Shown here: positions 50,173 to 58,417 of the stretch, piece by piece | Layout: each line of letters begins with the position of its first letter | Position numbering within the stretch: the stretch's first letter is position 1 | The notes under the pieces: generated by a model | What the model was told of the DNA's origin: nothing | Databases searched by the model: none | What the model saw: only the letters and a program-made list of their open reading frames with translations | Position numbers and translations under genes: made by a program | Source of the DNA: Putridiphycobacter sp045110285 | GTDB taxonomy: Bacteria; Bacteroidota; Bacteroidia; Flavobacteriales_D; Crocinitomicaceae | Direction: 5' to 3' | NCBI GenBank assembly: GCA_045110285.1 | Contig: JBGCGA010000001.1 | Span: 11,044 to 75,043 of the forward strand | DNA: 64,000 nt

Positions 50173-50909
50173 TGAGAGCACTTGTAATTGAAGATAAAGC
50201 CTACGTGAGAAAAGGACTGATTAGTCTCCTGAAAATAGTAGAGTTTGACATAGAGATAGTGGGGGAGTGCGAGTCGGTAAAAGATGCGGTGATAGTAACA
50301 AAAGCCTGTAAACCTGAGCTTATTTTTCTAGACATTAATTTACTTGATGGTAGTGCTTTTGACTTTTTGAGTCAAACAGAAGATTTAAGTTTCAAAGTGA
50401 TTTTTATTACGGCATATGAAGAATACGCTTTAAAGGCATTGAAAGCAGGCGCGGTAGACTATATTTTAAAACCTGTTGATATTCAGGATCTGACAACAGC
50501 CCTCAATAAAGTAAACAATTTGCCAATAGAAACGCAGAAAAGGCAGGTTAACACAGCGAAAGCAGTTTATACAAATGATCACTCTAAATTAGTATTATCA
50601 CTTCATGATAGTTTTCAGGTGATTGATTTAAATGAACTGATGTATTGTGAATCTGACAAAGGATATACGACTTTTTATTGCAGTAATAATAAAAGGTATG
50701 TCGTGTCAAAAACGCTCAAAGAATATGATGAACGTTTGGTAGGACAAAACTTTGTTCGTGCGCACCAATCGTACCTGGTTAACCTTGCTTTTGTCGATCG
50801 ATACGAAAAAGCTGGCGCTATTCATCTCAAAAATGGGCAAAAGTTGCCAGTTTCAATGAGAAAGAAAGATCATTTTATTTCAGAATTTTTGAAATGGAGT
50901 AATAGCTAG
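50172..50909 (+). CDS. LytTR-family response regulator
   Basis: 245 residues. The receiver domain (about 1-120) has phospho-acceptor Asp54 in IFLDINLLDG, Thr in FITAYEEYA and Lys in YILKPVD. The C-terminal LytTR DNA-binding domain (about 145-243) contains LMYCESDKGYTTFYC, FVRAHQSYLVNL and LPVSMRKKDHF. The start overlaps the kinase stop (TAATG), so they form a two-component pair. Targets are not evident; the long intergenic region that follows holds no clear LytTR direct repeat that I can recognise. Confidence 0.93.
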   Translation: MRALVIEDKAYVRKGLISLLKIVEFDIEIVGECESVKDAVIVTKACKPELIFLDINLLDGSAFDFLSQTEDLSFKVIFITAYEEYALKALKAGAVDYILKPVDIQDLTTALNKVNNLPIETQKRQVNTAKAVYTNDHSKLVLSLHDSFQVIDLNELMYCESDKGYTTFYCSNNKRYVVSKTLKEYDERLVGQNFVRAHQSYLVNLAFVDRYEKAGAIHLKNGQKLPVSMRKKDHFISEFLKWSNS

Positions 50910-51211
50910 ATAATACTATTCGTCAACTCAATTATAGTAAGCTACTTGCTCCAATAATATAGTATAAAGTCACAATAGTAGATTGGCCTCAATCTTAAAA
51001 ATCACCTTGGTGTTAGGCCTCAAATCATTTCCAAAGTAGATTATTATTAGCAATTATGCAATAATTTATAAAACAGATCGATCGCAGAAGAATGTTTTTA
51101 CATGCTGATAAATAATATTTTAGATGATCTTAATAAAATTTTTAGTTTTCTACATTTTTCTAATTCCCAACATTAGTTGCAATTTAATTGTTCAGAAGCA
51201 AGGTTATAGCT
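50910..51211. other. Intergenic region before the small cold-shock gene
   Basis: About 300 bases. It contains two copies of GGCCTCAA (50985-50992 and 51016-51023), the first inside a GATTG/CAATC inverted repeat. No open frame, RNA gene or terminator is recognised. The csp promoter begins near 51189. An in-frame upstream ATG at 51124 precedes the promoter and is not a start. Confidence 0.5.
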
Positions 51212-51219
51212 ACCTTTGG
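51189..51219 (+). promoter_or_regulatory. Promoter of csp: TTG, 20-base spacer, TACCTTTG
   Basis: TTG at 51189-51191 and an exact TACCTTTG at 51212-51219, separated by 20 bases, the canonical Bacteroidota -33/-7 arrangement and the clearest promoter in the window. The csp ATG at 51262 is 42 bases beyond the box. Confidence 0.72.
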
Positions 51220-51261
51220 CACCATAGTTGCGATAATCCAACTATAATAATAAATTATAAT

Positions 51262-51453
51262 ATGAATAAAGGAACAGTAAAATTTTTCAATGAAACTAAA
51301 GGATTTGGTTTTATTCAAGAAGACGGAGTAGACAAAGATCACTTTGTGCACATCTCAGGATTAATTGATGAAATCAGAGATGGTGACTCAGTTGAATTCG
51401 AACTTCAAGAAGGAAAAAAAGGATTAAATGCAGTAAACGTAAAAGTAGTTTAA
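51262..51453 (+). CDS. cspA: Small cold-shock protein
   Basis: 63 residues, a single cold-shock domain. MNKGTVKFFNETKGFGFIQ contains RNP1 (KGFGFIQ), DHFVHISGL contains RNP2, and the C-terminal strand is GLNAVNVKVV. It binds single-stranded RNA or DNA and acts as an RNA chaperone. The first in-frame ATG at 51124 is rejected because the promoter lies after it. A terminator follows. A degenerate copy of the 5' region and 3' end of this gene lies at 55134-55258 in the same orientation. The symbol denotes family only. Confidence 0.92.
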   Translation: MNKGTVKFFNETKGFGFIQEDGVDKDHFVHISGLIDEIRDGDSVEFELQEGKKGLNAVNVKVV

Positions 51454-51475
51454 GCTTAAATATATTTTTTTACCG

Positions 51476-51508
51476 AAAAGGGCAGTCTTAATTGATTGCC
51501 CTTTTTTT
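51476..51508 (+). terminator. Intrinsic terminator of csp
   Basis: A 9-bp stem AAAAGGGCA / TGCCCTTTT with a 12-base loop, followed by T. It lies 23 bases after the csp stop and just ahead of the convergent caspase gene. Confidence 0.85.
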
Positions 51509-51573
51509 GTGCCACAATAACCAATGCTTAAAGTTAATAAGTACTGAATACTACACACTAAGAATAGGCTATG

Positions 51574-54330
51574 TTACCAAATTCTAAAGTTTGATTCACT
51601 GTTGGTTCTTCTGGTCGCTGGTTTTTGCATACCATTTGATAATTCAAATACTTTTTCTGAAACATATTCATGTAATTCTTGAATAAGAATACGACCATCT
51701 TGATCTAAGTCCGCATGACCATCTTTTAAACCAATTAGCAAACAGTAGGTAAATAAACCGTTATTCCAATTTTCTCCTTCCATTGCAAATTCAAAACCAC
51801 CTGATGACGAAATAATTGTGGCTCCTGTCCCTTTTCTTAAATCGACAAATAGTTTTTTGCTCAATTCAAACGCACTTTGGTTGGTTGATTGGTTGATTGT
51901 TGCAGTGGTACCTCTAAATGAAATGTCTCCAGATTCTGAGTTAGAAACAACTGATTTAACAGCTGCTATGTCATCTTTGTCGAATTCTCCACCATGACAT
52001 GCGTCAATTAACAATAGTTTTTTTATTGGCTTTATGCCATCTAACAATAATTCAAATGCCGAATACTCTATTCCATTTGATTTCGGGTCAGAGAAGTTCA
52101 TATCGTTAGTAGCTAAATAATAGTCATAATTATCATCCAATACGCCATGTCCAGCAACAAAAATAATTACTTGGTCATCTCTCTCTGCAGTGCTTAAAAA
52201 AGTTCTGATTTCCTCTAGAATATCAACATTGACCTGCTCATTCTTGTACATTTTGGTTTTCACTTCATTATAAATACTTGTGTCTGATTCAAAAAAACTG
52301 GCTATATCTGTCGCGTCTTTATCAGCATAAGTGAGGTTAAATCCACTTTGTTTGTATTCGCTAACGCCAATCGACACCAAATACAAGTTGGGTTTTGTTT
52401 TTCCTGCGGAAGTATTTACTGTTATTTCTTCAAAGTAGCTACTAGCCCCTGCATTATTCAGTACAGCTACTTTAATATTGTTGGTACCCTGCTGGAGTAC
52501 TAATTTGATTTCTTTAGTGAAATGAGAGCTACTAGCGGGTATTGATAGCCCTTTGCTGCCATAAATAGCAACATCATTTATCCATACTTCAATTCTATTA
52601 AGGTTTGAACTATCACTTTCTGCTTCAACGATTAATGTAATTTCTTTTTGATTTGTTCGTGTAGGGATATCCTTAGCATTTGATATTTTACATGAGGGGA
52701 GATTAAAGTTGTCATTTAACATGTCTTCTTTAAAACCTAATTTTTCTAGTCTTTTAAGATACGCACTATGGTATGCATTAATAATGTTTGTATCCGCATA
52801 ACCCAATCGTTCTAGAACAATGTCTGGTCGGTTATATTTTAAATCGAATTGTTCAAAACTATACCGCTTTCCATTTACTGAAAACGCTAGAAAATCTTTC
52901 ACGTCTTTGGTGGAAAAAAAATAATTGTCAGGTGTAATTAAAATTGGCGTTCCTTTAGGTGTGCTTACTAACGAAACTGTTCTTTTATCATCTGGCATTT
53001 TACTATTCCAAAATACAATTTCTCTGCTCTCAGTGGTGCCCAGAATTTCCGTAAAAGCGGATGCTTCTTTTTTTACAGTGGCTTTTCCTTCATAAACGTA
53101 CTGAATCTCATATCCTTCTGCAAATTCATCATAGTCCTTGTTTTCATCAATAGGTAAACGAAAGTCATCAAAAAAGTAGACTGGTAAGGTCATTGGTGTT
53201 AATTTTACTTTAACGATATCCTCTAAATCATATCCTTGGTCCAAATAGTATTCAAACAATTCATTCTTTTCATCTTCTAACTCTTCCAAAAACGCGTAAT
53301 ATTCTGTGAAATAAGCCATCAGAAATGGGTACTCTGTATAATTTTCCATAAAGCGATCATATGCTTTTTGAGACACCTCCTGCTTTAATACATTGTCAAC
53401 TACATGATGGCCTAGTGTGTACCGCTGCCTTCTTCCAGCTTGATTAGGTTGGCTAAACTCTCCTGTTTTTAAATTGATATATTGAGTTTGGTTTATTTTC
53501 CCTTTATCGGGGTCTCCTGTAGCAAAGGTATAATAGTGCATACCTTGGTATTCACCTACAAAAATGCCATTTGTGACTTCACTGCTAGAGTACAATAATT
53601 CATTAGTTGAAAAGTTGTACCAAGTCACTTCAAATGGCTTTTCGTCAATAAAATTTTCAGGTAATACAACCACATTTCCATCTAACAATTTAAATGTTGG
53701 AGATGATTTAAGACTTTTTAGTTTAGGCGATTGCCAAATTTTATCGCCAGATACAGTATTAAAAACGGTAATTTCTAGTCCAATTGCTAGTGCTATGCAT
53801 TCACCGTTGGGACTCATAGAAAGCCCTCTAAACTTTGCATAATTTGCTTTGTAATAATTAAATATTTTACCTGAAATTGGCTTTGTCACTTCAGTAAAAG
53901 CAGGACTTTTAGTATTTATGTTTTCAGTTTGATAGAATGAAGTGTCATCTAGTGTTATAATGTTTAATCGATCAATCCATTCACATCTGTTCTCATCAGC
54001 ATTATTGCTCGCAGGAGAATGATCTTGTTGCACTTCAGCAAAATTGGTTTGTAAAAAGGTATAAGATTGAGTGCCTATTTCACCAAATGTCAAGTTCGCA
54101 TTTTCAATAGGTGAGCCACTTGAACTTACAAAATTCATTTTCTCTAAATCAAAGCTACAGTAGGTAAGCAGTTCTCCTTCACTAAAGGCAACAGCATAAC
54201 TATTGCCAATAAAACAACCAGTAGGATTCGAGTACTCAAGATGTGGTAGAATTAATTCTACTGAATTGGTTTGTCCAAATGACAGTGCTGGTCCTAAAAA
54301 CAAAATAACAAATAACTGTTTCATAATCAA
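51574..54330 (-). CDS. Exported caspase-family (peptidase C14) protein
   Basis: 918 residues, with a signal peptide (about 3-19, ending LSFGQ; the third codon is an alternative ATG). The N-terminal 400 residues look propeller-like (FRGLSMSPNGECIALAIGLEITVFNTVSGDKIW). An Ig-like domain follows (about 555-640). The caspase fold runs from about 645 to 918, with the catalytic His728 in FVAGHG and the nucleophile Cys778 in IDACHGGEF. The presence of a signal peptide places it outside the cytoplasm. It is transcribed just after a barrel gene, with three bases between. Substrate unknown; the complete dyad suggests activity. Confidence 0.87.
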   Translation of the reverse strand: MIMKQLFVILFLGPALSFGQTNSVELILPHLEYSNPTGCFIGNSYAVAFSEGELLTYCSFDLEKMNFVSSSGSPIENANLTFGEIGTQSYTFLQTNFAEVQQDHSPASNNADENRCEWIDRLNIITLDDTSFYQTENINTKSPAFTEVTKPISGKIFNYYKANYAKFRGLSMSPNGECIALAIGLEITVFNTVSGDKIWQSPKLKSLKSSPTFKLLDGNVVVLPENFIDEKPFEVTWYNFSTNELLYSSSEVTNGIFVGEYQGMHYYTFATGDPDKGKINQTQYINLKTGEFSQPNQAGRRQRYTLGHHVVDNVLKQEVSQKAYDRFMENYTEYPFLMAYFTEYYAFLEELEDEKNELFEYYLDQGYDLEDIVKVKLTPMTLPVYFFDDFRLPIDENKDYDEFAEGYEIQYVYEGKATVKKEASAFTEILGTTESREIVFWNSKMPDDKRTVSLVSTPKGTPILITPDNYFFSTKDVKDFLAFSVNGKRYSFEQFDLKYNRPDIVLERLGYADTNIINAYHSAYLKRLEKLGFKEDMLNDNFNLPSCKISNAKDIPTRTNQKEITLIVEAESDSSNLNRIEVWINDVAIYGSKGLSIPASSSHFTKEIKLVLQQGTNNIKVAVLNNAGASSYFEEITVNTSAGKTKPNLYLVSIGVSEYKQSGFNLTYADKDATDIASFFESDTSIYNEVKTKMYKNEQVNVDILEEIRTFLSTAERDDQVIIFVAGHGVLDDNYDYYLATNDMNFSDPKSNGIEYSAFELLLDGIKPIKKLLLIDACHGGEFDKDDIAAVKSVVSNSESGDISFRGTTATINQSTNQSAFELSKKLFVDLRKGTGATIISSSGGFEFAMEGENWNNGLFTYCLLIGLKDGHADLDQDGRILIQELHEYVSEKVFELSNGMQKPATRRTNSESNFRIW

Positions 54331-54333
54331 TTA

Positions 54334-55056
54334 CTATCTATAAATGCGAACATAAGATGATCTGTTAATAAATATCCAGGCAGCAGAAAAAAGAATATCA
54401 ATACCTGTTCTTTTATATCCTTCATTAAATAGAGCTAAGTTATCTTTTGTTTTCCACTGCTTATTTGTGATATCCCAATTAAAATTCACCATAGAACTTA
54501 ATACCAAACGGTCGAATAAAACTATTCTAGGTGAAATTGCAGCACCAAAATCGAAAAAAAAATTTCGATACCTGTTATCATTCTCATTTAAAAACATACC
54601 ACCAATTCCATAATTAATGTTGACAGGAATTGCATACTGAAAGTGTTTTATTTGCTTTATATTCCCCAATATATTGACGCCAATTGGAGATAGGCTTGCT
54701 GAAAATCTAAAACCATCCAATTTATAATCAATGTTTTCATCCGTTGTCCACTTTTGTGGTAAGTAATACATCACCGAAAAGCCAGCAACCTCCTCAATAT
54801 AGTTTTCGGGACCACCGATATAAAGCCCAAGTACAGTTTGTTGATTACCAATATTTTGATCAAAAAAAGTGTGAAAGTCATTTCTGCGTGGATATGCGAA
54901 TCCGAAGAATGGCTGGATGGTTTGCCATTTAGAATTATACGTTCTTTTGTAGCTGGCAGAATCTAAAACAAAAGGGGATTCATCTTCTGATTGACAGAAA
55001 GTCAAATTCGAAGTAAAGTAGGCCATCAGTAAAAAAATAATATTTCTTGTTGTCAT
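54334..55056 (-). CDS. Putative outer-membrane barrel protein, operon partner of the caspase-like gene
   Basis: 240 residues with a signal peptide (about 1-21, ending LTFCQ). The following short strands alternate hydrophobic and polar residues (VLGLYIGGPENYIEEVAGFSVMYYL, FRFSASLSPIGVNILG, YAIPVNINYGIGGMF) and it ends SSYVRIYR. The pattern suggests an outer-membrane barrel, though the terminal residue is not aromatic and no family is recognised. It is first in the operon with the caspase-like gene. A near-consensus -7 box TATCTTTA (minus strand, 55080-55087) lies upstream. Confidence 0.6.
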   Translation of the reverse strand: MTTRNIIFLLMAYFTSNLTFCQSEDESPFVLDSASYKRTYNSKWQTIQPFFGFAYPRRNDFHTFFDQNIGNQQTVLGLYIGGPENYIEEVAGFSVMYYLPQKWTTDENIDYKLDGFRFSASLSPIGVNILGNIKQIKHFQYAIPVNINYGIGGMFLNENDNRYRNFFFDFGAAISPRIVLFDRLVLSSMVNFNWDITNKQWKTKDNLALFNEGYKRTGIDILFSAAWIFINRSSYVRIYR

Positions 55057-55133
55057 GAATTGGTTTAGTAGTACTGTGATAAAGATAATAATTTATACGA
55101 TTTTTTCTAAAACTTGTCATAGTTCGGAAACTA

Positions 55134-55258
55134 CAGCTGCTATTGGCTACAAAGTTCTGTTAAACCAACTCCAAGAGCCTATTATGGTATTTCTTAAATA
55201 AAAAATAGATTAAATGCAGTAAACCTATAAAGTAGTTTAACCTTAGATATTTTTTTGA
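55134..55258 (+). pseudogene. Degenerate, internally deleted copy of the cold-shock gene
   Basis: 55208-55258 aligns with the csp 3' end and start of its 3' UTR (51422-51470), including the identical 17-mer GATTAAATGCAGTAAAC and then AAAGTAGTTTAA, so it encodes LNAVN before a frame-breaking stop. 55134-55174 aligns without gaps to the csp promoter/leader at 51208-51248 with 28 of 41 bases equal by hand count. The core coding part between these blocks is missing, so the segment is about half the length of the intact locus. It lies in the same orientation as csp, on the far side of the caspase operon. Confidence 0.65.
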
Positions 55259-55348
55259 GTAGGATCCCAGTGCTTCCGATATATGAAACTACTTCTTTTT
55301 TTCTGCTATTTCATCCAAATGAATGACAAAACAAAACAATAACATAGG

Positions 55349-55356
55349 TACTTTTG
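55349..55356 (+). promoter_or_regulatory. -7 promoter box TACTTTTG before the lipoprotein gene
   Basis: Exact TAnnTTTG, 23 bases before the ATG at 55380 and downstream of an in-frame ATG at 55323, so the start is set at 55380. Confidence 0.55.
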
Positions 55357-55379
55357 AAGACCAATTTAATCTATACACT

Positions 55380-55880
55380 ATGCGACACTTATCTCTGTTT
55401 TCATTTCTTTTACTTTTTATTTCTTGTGGACCATCAGCCTTACAGAATATTGATATTGAAACTCAAGTTATCGGAAAAAGCGGAATTCTTAGTTCTGTTT
55501 CTATCGGTGACTCCTGGGATGAAGTAAAAAAAATAGCTGGTGACTATTGGGAAGTAGAAGACAGTCCAGAAGATAATATTTATCAATTTCGCAAGGACAT
55601 CAATCTTTCAAATGAACACATGTTTATTAGTTTCAAATTAGTGGAAGGAAAAGTAGGAGGGATGGGTTTATATATTCTGAGTGAAAACATACCTTCAGTT
55701 TCCTTTGAATTATACAAAAGTCTGATTTGGGAATTATACAGTACCAAGTTTGGAATTGATTTTAGTGATGCTCAAAAATCAATTCATGTTTTCAATAATC
55801 AAAGGTTTAAGTACTCAGTTGACCTGACAGAAGACGAAGGAAAACCAACTTCACTTTTCGTTGATTGTTATCCAGCTTAA
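55380..55880 (+). CDS. Lipoprotein of unknown function
   Basis: 166 residues. The start at 55380 gives a compact lipoprotein signal MRHLSLFSFLLLFISC (Cys16). The mature part begins GPSALQNIDIETQVIGKSG and includes IGDSWDEVKKIAGDYWEV (about 41-58), a pattern seen in small periplasmic proteins with a SmpA/OmlA-like start but not diagnostic. The remainder is alpha/beta. Downstream it converges on a small membrane protein gene with eight bases between. No function proposed. Confidence 0.62.
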   Translation: MRHLSLFSFLLLFISCGPSALQNIDIETQVIGKSGILSSVSIGDSWDEVKKIAGDYWEVEDSPEDNIYQFRKDINLSNEHMFISFKLVEGKVGGMGLYILSENIPSVSFELYKSLIWELYSTKFGIDFSDAQKSIHVFNNQRFKYSVDLTEDEGKPTSLFVDCYPA

Positions 55881-55888
55881 TTTTATCC

Positions 55889-56083
55889 TTATTTCCTTTT
55901 TCTTTTAAAATAGAATACTCCAAAAATAAGCAGTATCAATGGAATTACAACCACTAGTACTAATTGCACGGGATCTGAAAAATCGAAAGGATCATCATCT
56001 AGAAGAATTTCCTGCGGACGCTGTGCAATAGCCTTAGTGGCTAATAAAAAAAAGATTAATAGGGTAGAAATGATTTTGTGCAT
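55889..56083 (-). CDS. Small single-span membrane protein
   Basis: 64 residues from the ATG at 56083 (the in-frame ATG at 56104 is less likely). A cleavable signal peptide MHKIISTLLIFFLLATKAIAQ is followed by an acidic segment LLDDDPFDFSDP, then one membrane helix LVLVVVIPLILLIFGVFYF and a basic tail KRKRK, so it is probably an inner-membrane protein with a short acidic periplasmic head. Proteins of this size and layout are common in Bacteroidota and usually uncharacterised. No operon partner is evident. Confidence 0.6.
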   Translation of the reverse strand: MHKIISTLLIFFLLATKAIAQRPQEILLDDDPFDFSDPVQLVLVVVIPLILLIFGVFYFKRKRK

Positions 56084-56199
56084 AATTAAAGTAAATGGCT
56101 GCACCTAAAAATAGGCATTTTTCAATTAGCTTAGAAAAAGTTTCCCGTTAAATTACATTAATAAGATAGATGTCATATTTCTGTAAACCTACTCCAATT

Positions 56200-57042
56200 C
56201 TAAAACCGATCACGATAAATATGGCTTCTAGTTGACGGATAGCCGTCATAAATAACTCTGAATGAGTTGATATTTATAATAATTTGATGTGTTCTGATCA
56301 AAATATTGCCATTTTTACCAATGAAAAAACAATGTCCAATGTCGTTTTTTGTATCTATAACTTGTTCACCTCCTTCACAAAATAGAACAGGCATATATTT
56401 TAAGTTTAGATTAATGCTGTCATAGTTAATTAATTGATTAGATGTTACATATTTTTCATCCTTCCAAGTATCGGCATACATTACTTTTGGTTGGATTGTA
56501 AATTGAGATTTACCGACTAAACTATCTCTACAACTGAAAAAGCCGTAAGACTGATCACCCTGCTTATAAGCAAGTACTTTTACTTCATTATTATACTGTA
56601 ATAAACTAGTGATTGTTGGAATTGTTAACTTTTTAAAAGTACACGTAGGGGACTTCATTGATTTTAAAAATAAAAAGTTGGATTTAGGGTAATACATTGT
56701 TGTTTCTCCTGTGGTGTTATTGGTAGCCATTACAAAAGAAAAGTGATGAATTTGAAAATAGTTGTCGTTAAAAAAATGAGAAATGCCATAATATTTATAA
56801 TTATTGCTATCCAATTTTACCTTTTCGTTTACAAAGCTGTTTCGTACTGAAAAATATAAGGTTCGCAATTCTTTTATTTCAGTAATTTTTGTTTTTCTAA
56901 GTAAAGGTGCGGGAATGGTAATGCCATGAAGTGCTAATATAGAGTCGGCACGTTGGTGGATTTCAATAGTGTCAATTGCCATTGAATTGACAAAATTTGT
57001 AGAGCTGATGAGAAGCAGAAAAATGCAGCGTTTTAAAATCAT
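56200..57042 (-). CDS. Exported protein of unknown function
   Basis: 280 residues with a signal peptide (about 1-20, MILKRCIFLLLISSTNFVNS). The rest is moderately aromatic with scattered Cys residues, including FFSCRDS and LFCEGGEQ, and a C-terminal IGKNGNILIRTHQIIININSF. I do not recognise a domain. Codon use looks like its neighbours, with no sign of recent transfer visible to me. It lies between a small membrane protein and a polytopic lipoprotein, all on the same strand but with gaps over 100 bases, so operon membership is uncertain. Confidence 0.55.
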   Translation of the reverse strand: MILKRCIFLLLISSTNFVNSMAIDTIEIHQRADSILALHGITIPAPLLRKTKITEIKELRTLYFSVRNSFVNEKVKLDSNNYKYYGISHFFNDNYFQIHHFSFVMATNNTTGETTMYYPKSNFLFLKSMKSPTCTFKKLTIPTITSLLQYNNEVKVLAYKQGDQSYGFFSCRDSLVGKSQFTIQPKVMYADTWKDEKYVTSNQLINYDSINLNLKYMPVLFCEGGEQVIDTKNDIGHCFFIGKNGNILIRTHQIIININSFRVIYDGYPSTRSHIYRDRF

Positions 57043-57151
57043 ACTTTATTAAAATATAATAATACAAAGTAAATCTTTGGTTTCATTAAAAATTGATTTC
57101 ATTTTTTAATAGCCCCTCTGATCTGACATTCCAACATGCCAATTACATTTC

Positions 57152-58267
57152 TTAAAAAAAGAAGCCAATTATTGGGCCTATGATTGAAATTACAAGAGGT
57201 AAAACTGTCAATATTCCGGCAACCAATAGGGCAGTTTTCACATAGTTTTTATCTCTTGTACTTTCTCTCCTAAAAAACTGTAAAATAGCTAGAGTAGCTA
57301 AAAATGAAGCAATGAATGTTCCTCCAAAATACAATACAAGCGCCAGAACGGCATATCCACTGCAAGCTAAATTACAAGCTAAAAGCGCAATTCCGCTGAC
57401 TGAAAGTAAAAGTAAAATAACCATTAACAGTGTTAAAAATACAGCAGCTGCAGGTGGCATAATCATGGGGTCTTCTATTGCTCTTACCAAGTTAGTTGGA
57501 GGTGCGAATGACCCCATGGCAAATGTGCCAAAGAAAGAGGTTGACCCCATTAGCGCATATGAAACTCTATTTTTTAGAATGTGATTTCCTCGCGCTACTC
57601 TCAATTTAGAGAGTGCGACAGCACCTGAGCCTAAAACCATAGGTGCTAATATCATAGAGGGGGATAATTGTAATTGAAATACATTGCCAAGAAAAAAACT
57701 TGATAATGAACCTAAAACTGTAAAAGTTCCGATCAGTAACTGTGCGGAACTGACATTTTTTGAAGCCCATTTTGTAATGTTAGCGGTTCTATTTTTGCGC
57801 AGAGACAATACTGGAAGTCCTAGTAATATTAAAAAGTAGTGGAGTGCGCTTCGCTTGTTTTTGAATGATTGTTGTTTTGCTGTCTTATTTGTTCTGATTT
57901 TGTTGGTCTTCTGTCTATTATCGGTTCTGATAGCAGAATTTGAAGCAGATAAATCATTACTTATTGTCGCATGCTTTATGGGCCTTTTTCTACTGGTTCC
58001 ATGGTTTGAAGGAATGGCAGTAGGAGGCGAATTGATTCCTGTGTCAGATTGTGCCTCTTCAACAGTTTTTGCTTCATGATATGAGGCTTGTTCACTTTCT
58101 ATCTCTTTTCTGTCAATCGATTTACTGTGGCCTTCTTTTTTCTGTTGACCAAACTCTTGTTTAGTATGAAGCTTTAAATACTTTCTTCTATGAAAATTGT
58201 TTGAATTTGGGCTCAAACAAGAACTCAAAAATAGAAGCAATAGAATACTGATTGTTTGAGATTTCAT
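57152..58267 (-). CDS. Lipoprotein-signal protein with disordered linker and multi-helix membrane domain
   Basis: 371 residues. The first 17 residues are a lipoprotein signal (SILLLLFLSSC, Cys17). Residues about 25-145 are basic, Ser/Lys/Asn-rich and probably disordered. From about 143 to 371 there are five or six membrane helices (HYFLILLGLPVL, LLIGTFTVLGSLSSFFLG, AAVFLTLLMVILLLLSVSGIALLACNLACSGYAVLALVLYF, ALLVAGILTVLPLVISIIG). The layout, a lipid anchor leading to a polytopic domain, is unusual. The signal may instead be a first helix. Function unknown. Confidence 0.6.
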   Translation of the reverse strand: MKSQTISILLLLFLSSCLSPNSNNFHRRKYLKLHTKQEFGQQKKEGHSKSIDRKEIESEQASYHEAKTVEEAQSDTGINSPPTAIPSNHGTSRKRPIKHATISNDLSASNSAIRTDNRQKTNKIRTNKTAKQQSFKNKRSALHYFLILLGLPVLSLRKNRTANITKWASKNVSSAQLLIGTFTVLGSLSSFFLGNVFQLQLSPSMILAPMVLGSGAVALSKLRVARGNHILKNRVSYALMGSTSFFGTFAMGSFAPPTNLVRAIEDPMIMPPAAAVFLTLLMVILLLLSVSGIALLACNLACSGYAVLALVLYFGGTFIASFLATLAILQFFRRESTRDKNYVKTALLVAGILTVLPLVISIIGPIIGFFF

Positions 58268-58379
58268 ACACTGATTTTAATCCAAATGTACTGTCTTTAA
58301 TGATGTGATCAATAATTGAATTTTGCAATTGATTTTACCATTTGTGAAATATGCAAAAAAGCATAGCAGATTTTATTGT

Positions 58380-58416
58380 TCATTCAAAACTGTTTAATTA
58401 AGCCTATTTTGAATGA
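58380..58416 (-). terminator. Inverted repeat after the TPR gene, possible terminator
   Basis: 10-bp perfect arms (TCATTCAAAA and TTTTGAATGA, read on the minus strand) around a 17-base loop, beginning two bases after the stop codon of the TPR gene. There is no strong T-run, so termination is possible but not certain. Confidence 0.5.
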
Positions 58417-58417
58417 G

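Larger units (their letters stand above)
55057..55379. other. Intergenic region holding a csp remnant and two promoters
   Basis: 323 bases. From left to right: the minus-strand promoter of the barrel/caspase operon (box at 55080-55087), the csp-like remnant (55134-55258), and the plus-strand -7 box of the lipoprotein gene (55349-55356). No other gene is evident. Confidence 0.6.

Noticed and set aside
50985..51023. Two copies of GGCCTCAA upstream of csp
   Set aside because: Eight-base repeats 31 bases apart are too short to call a LytTR or other operator without a known consensus match or more copies.
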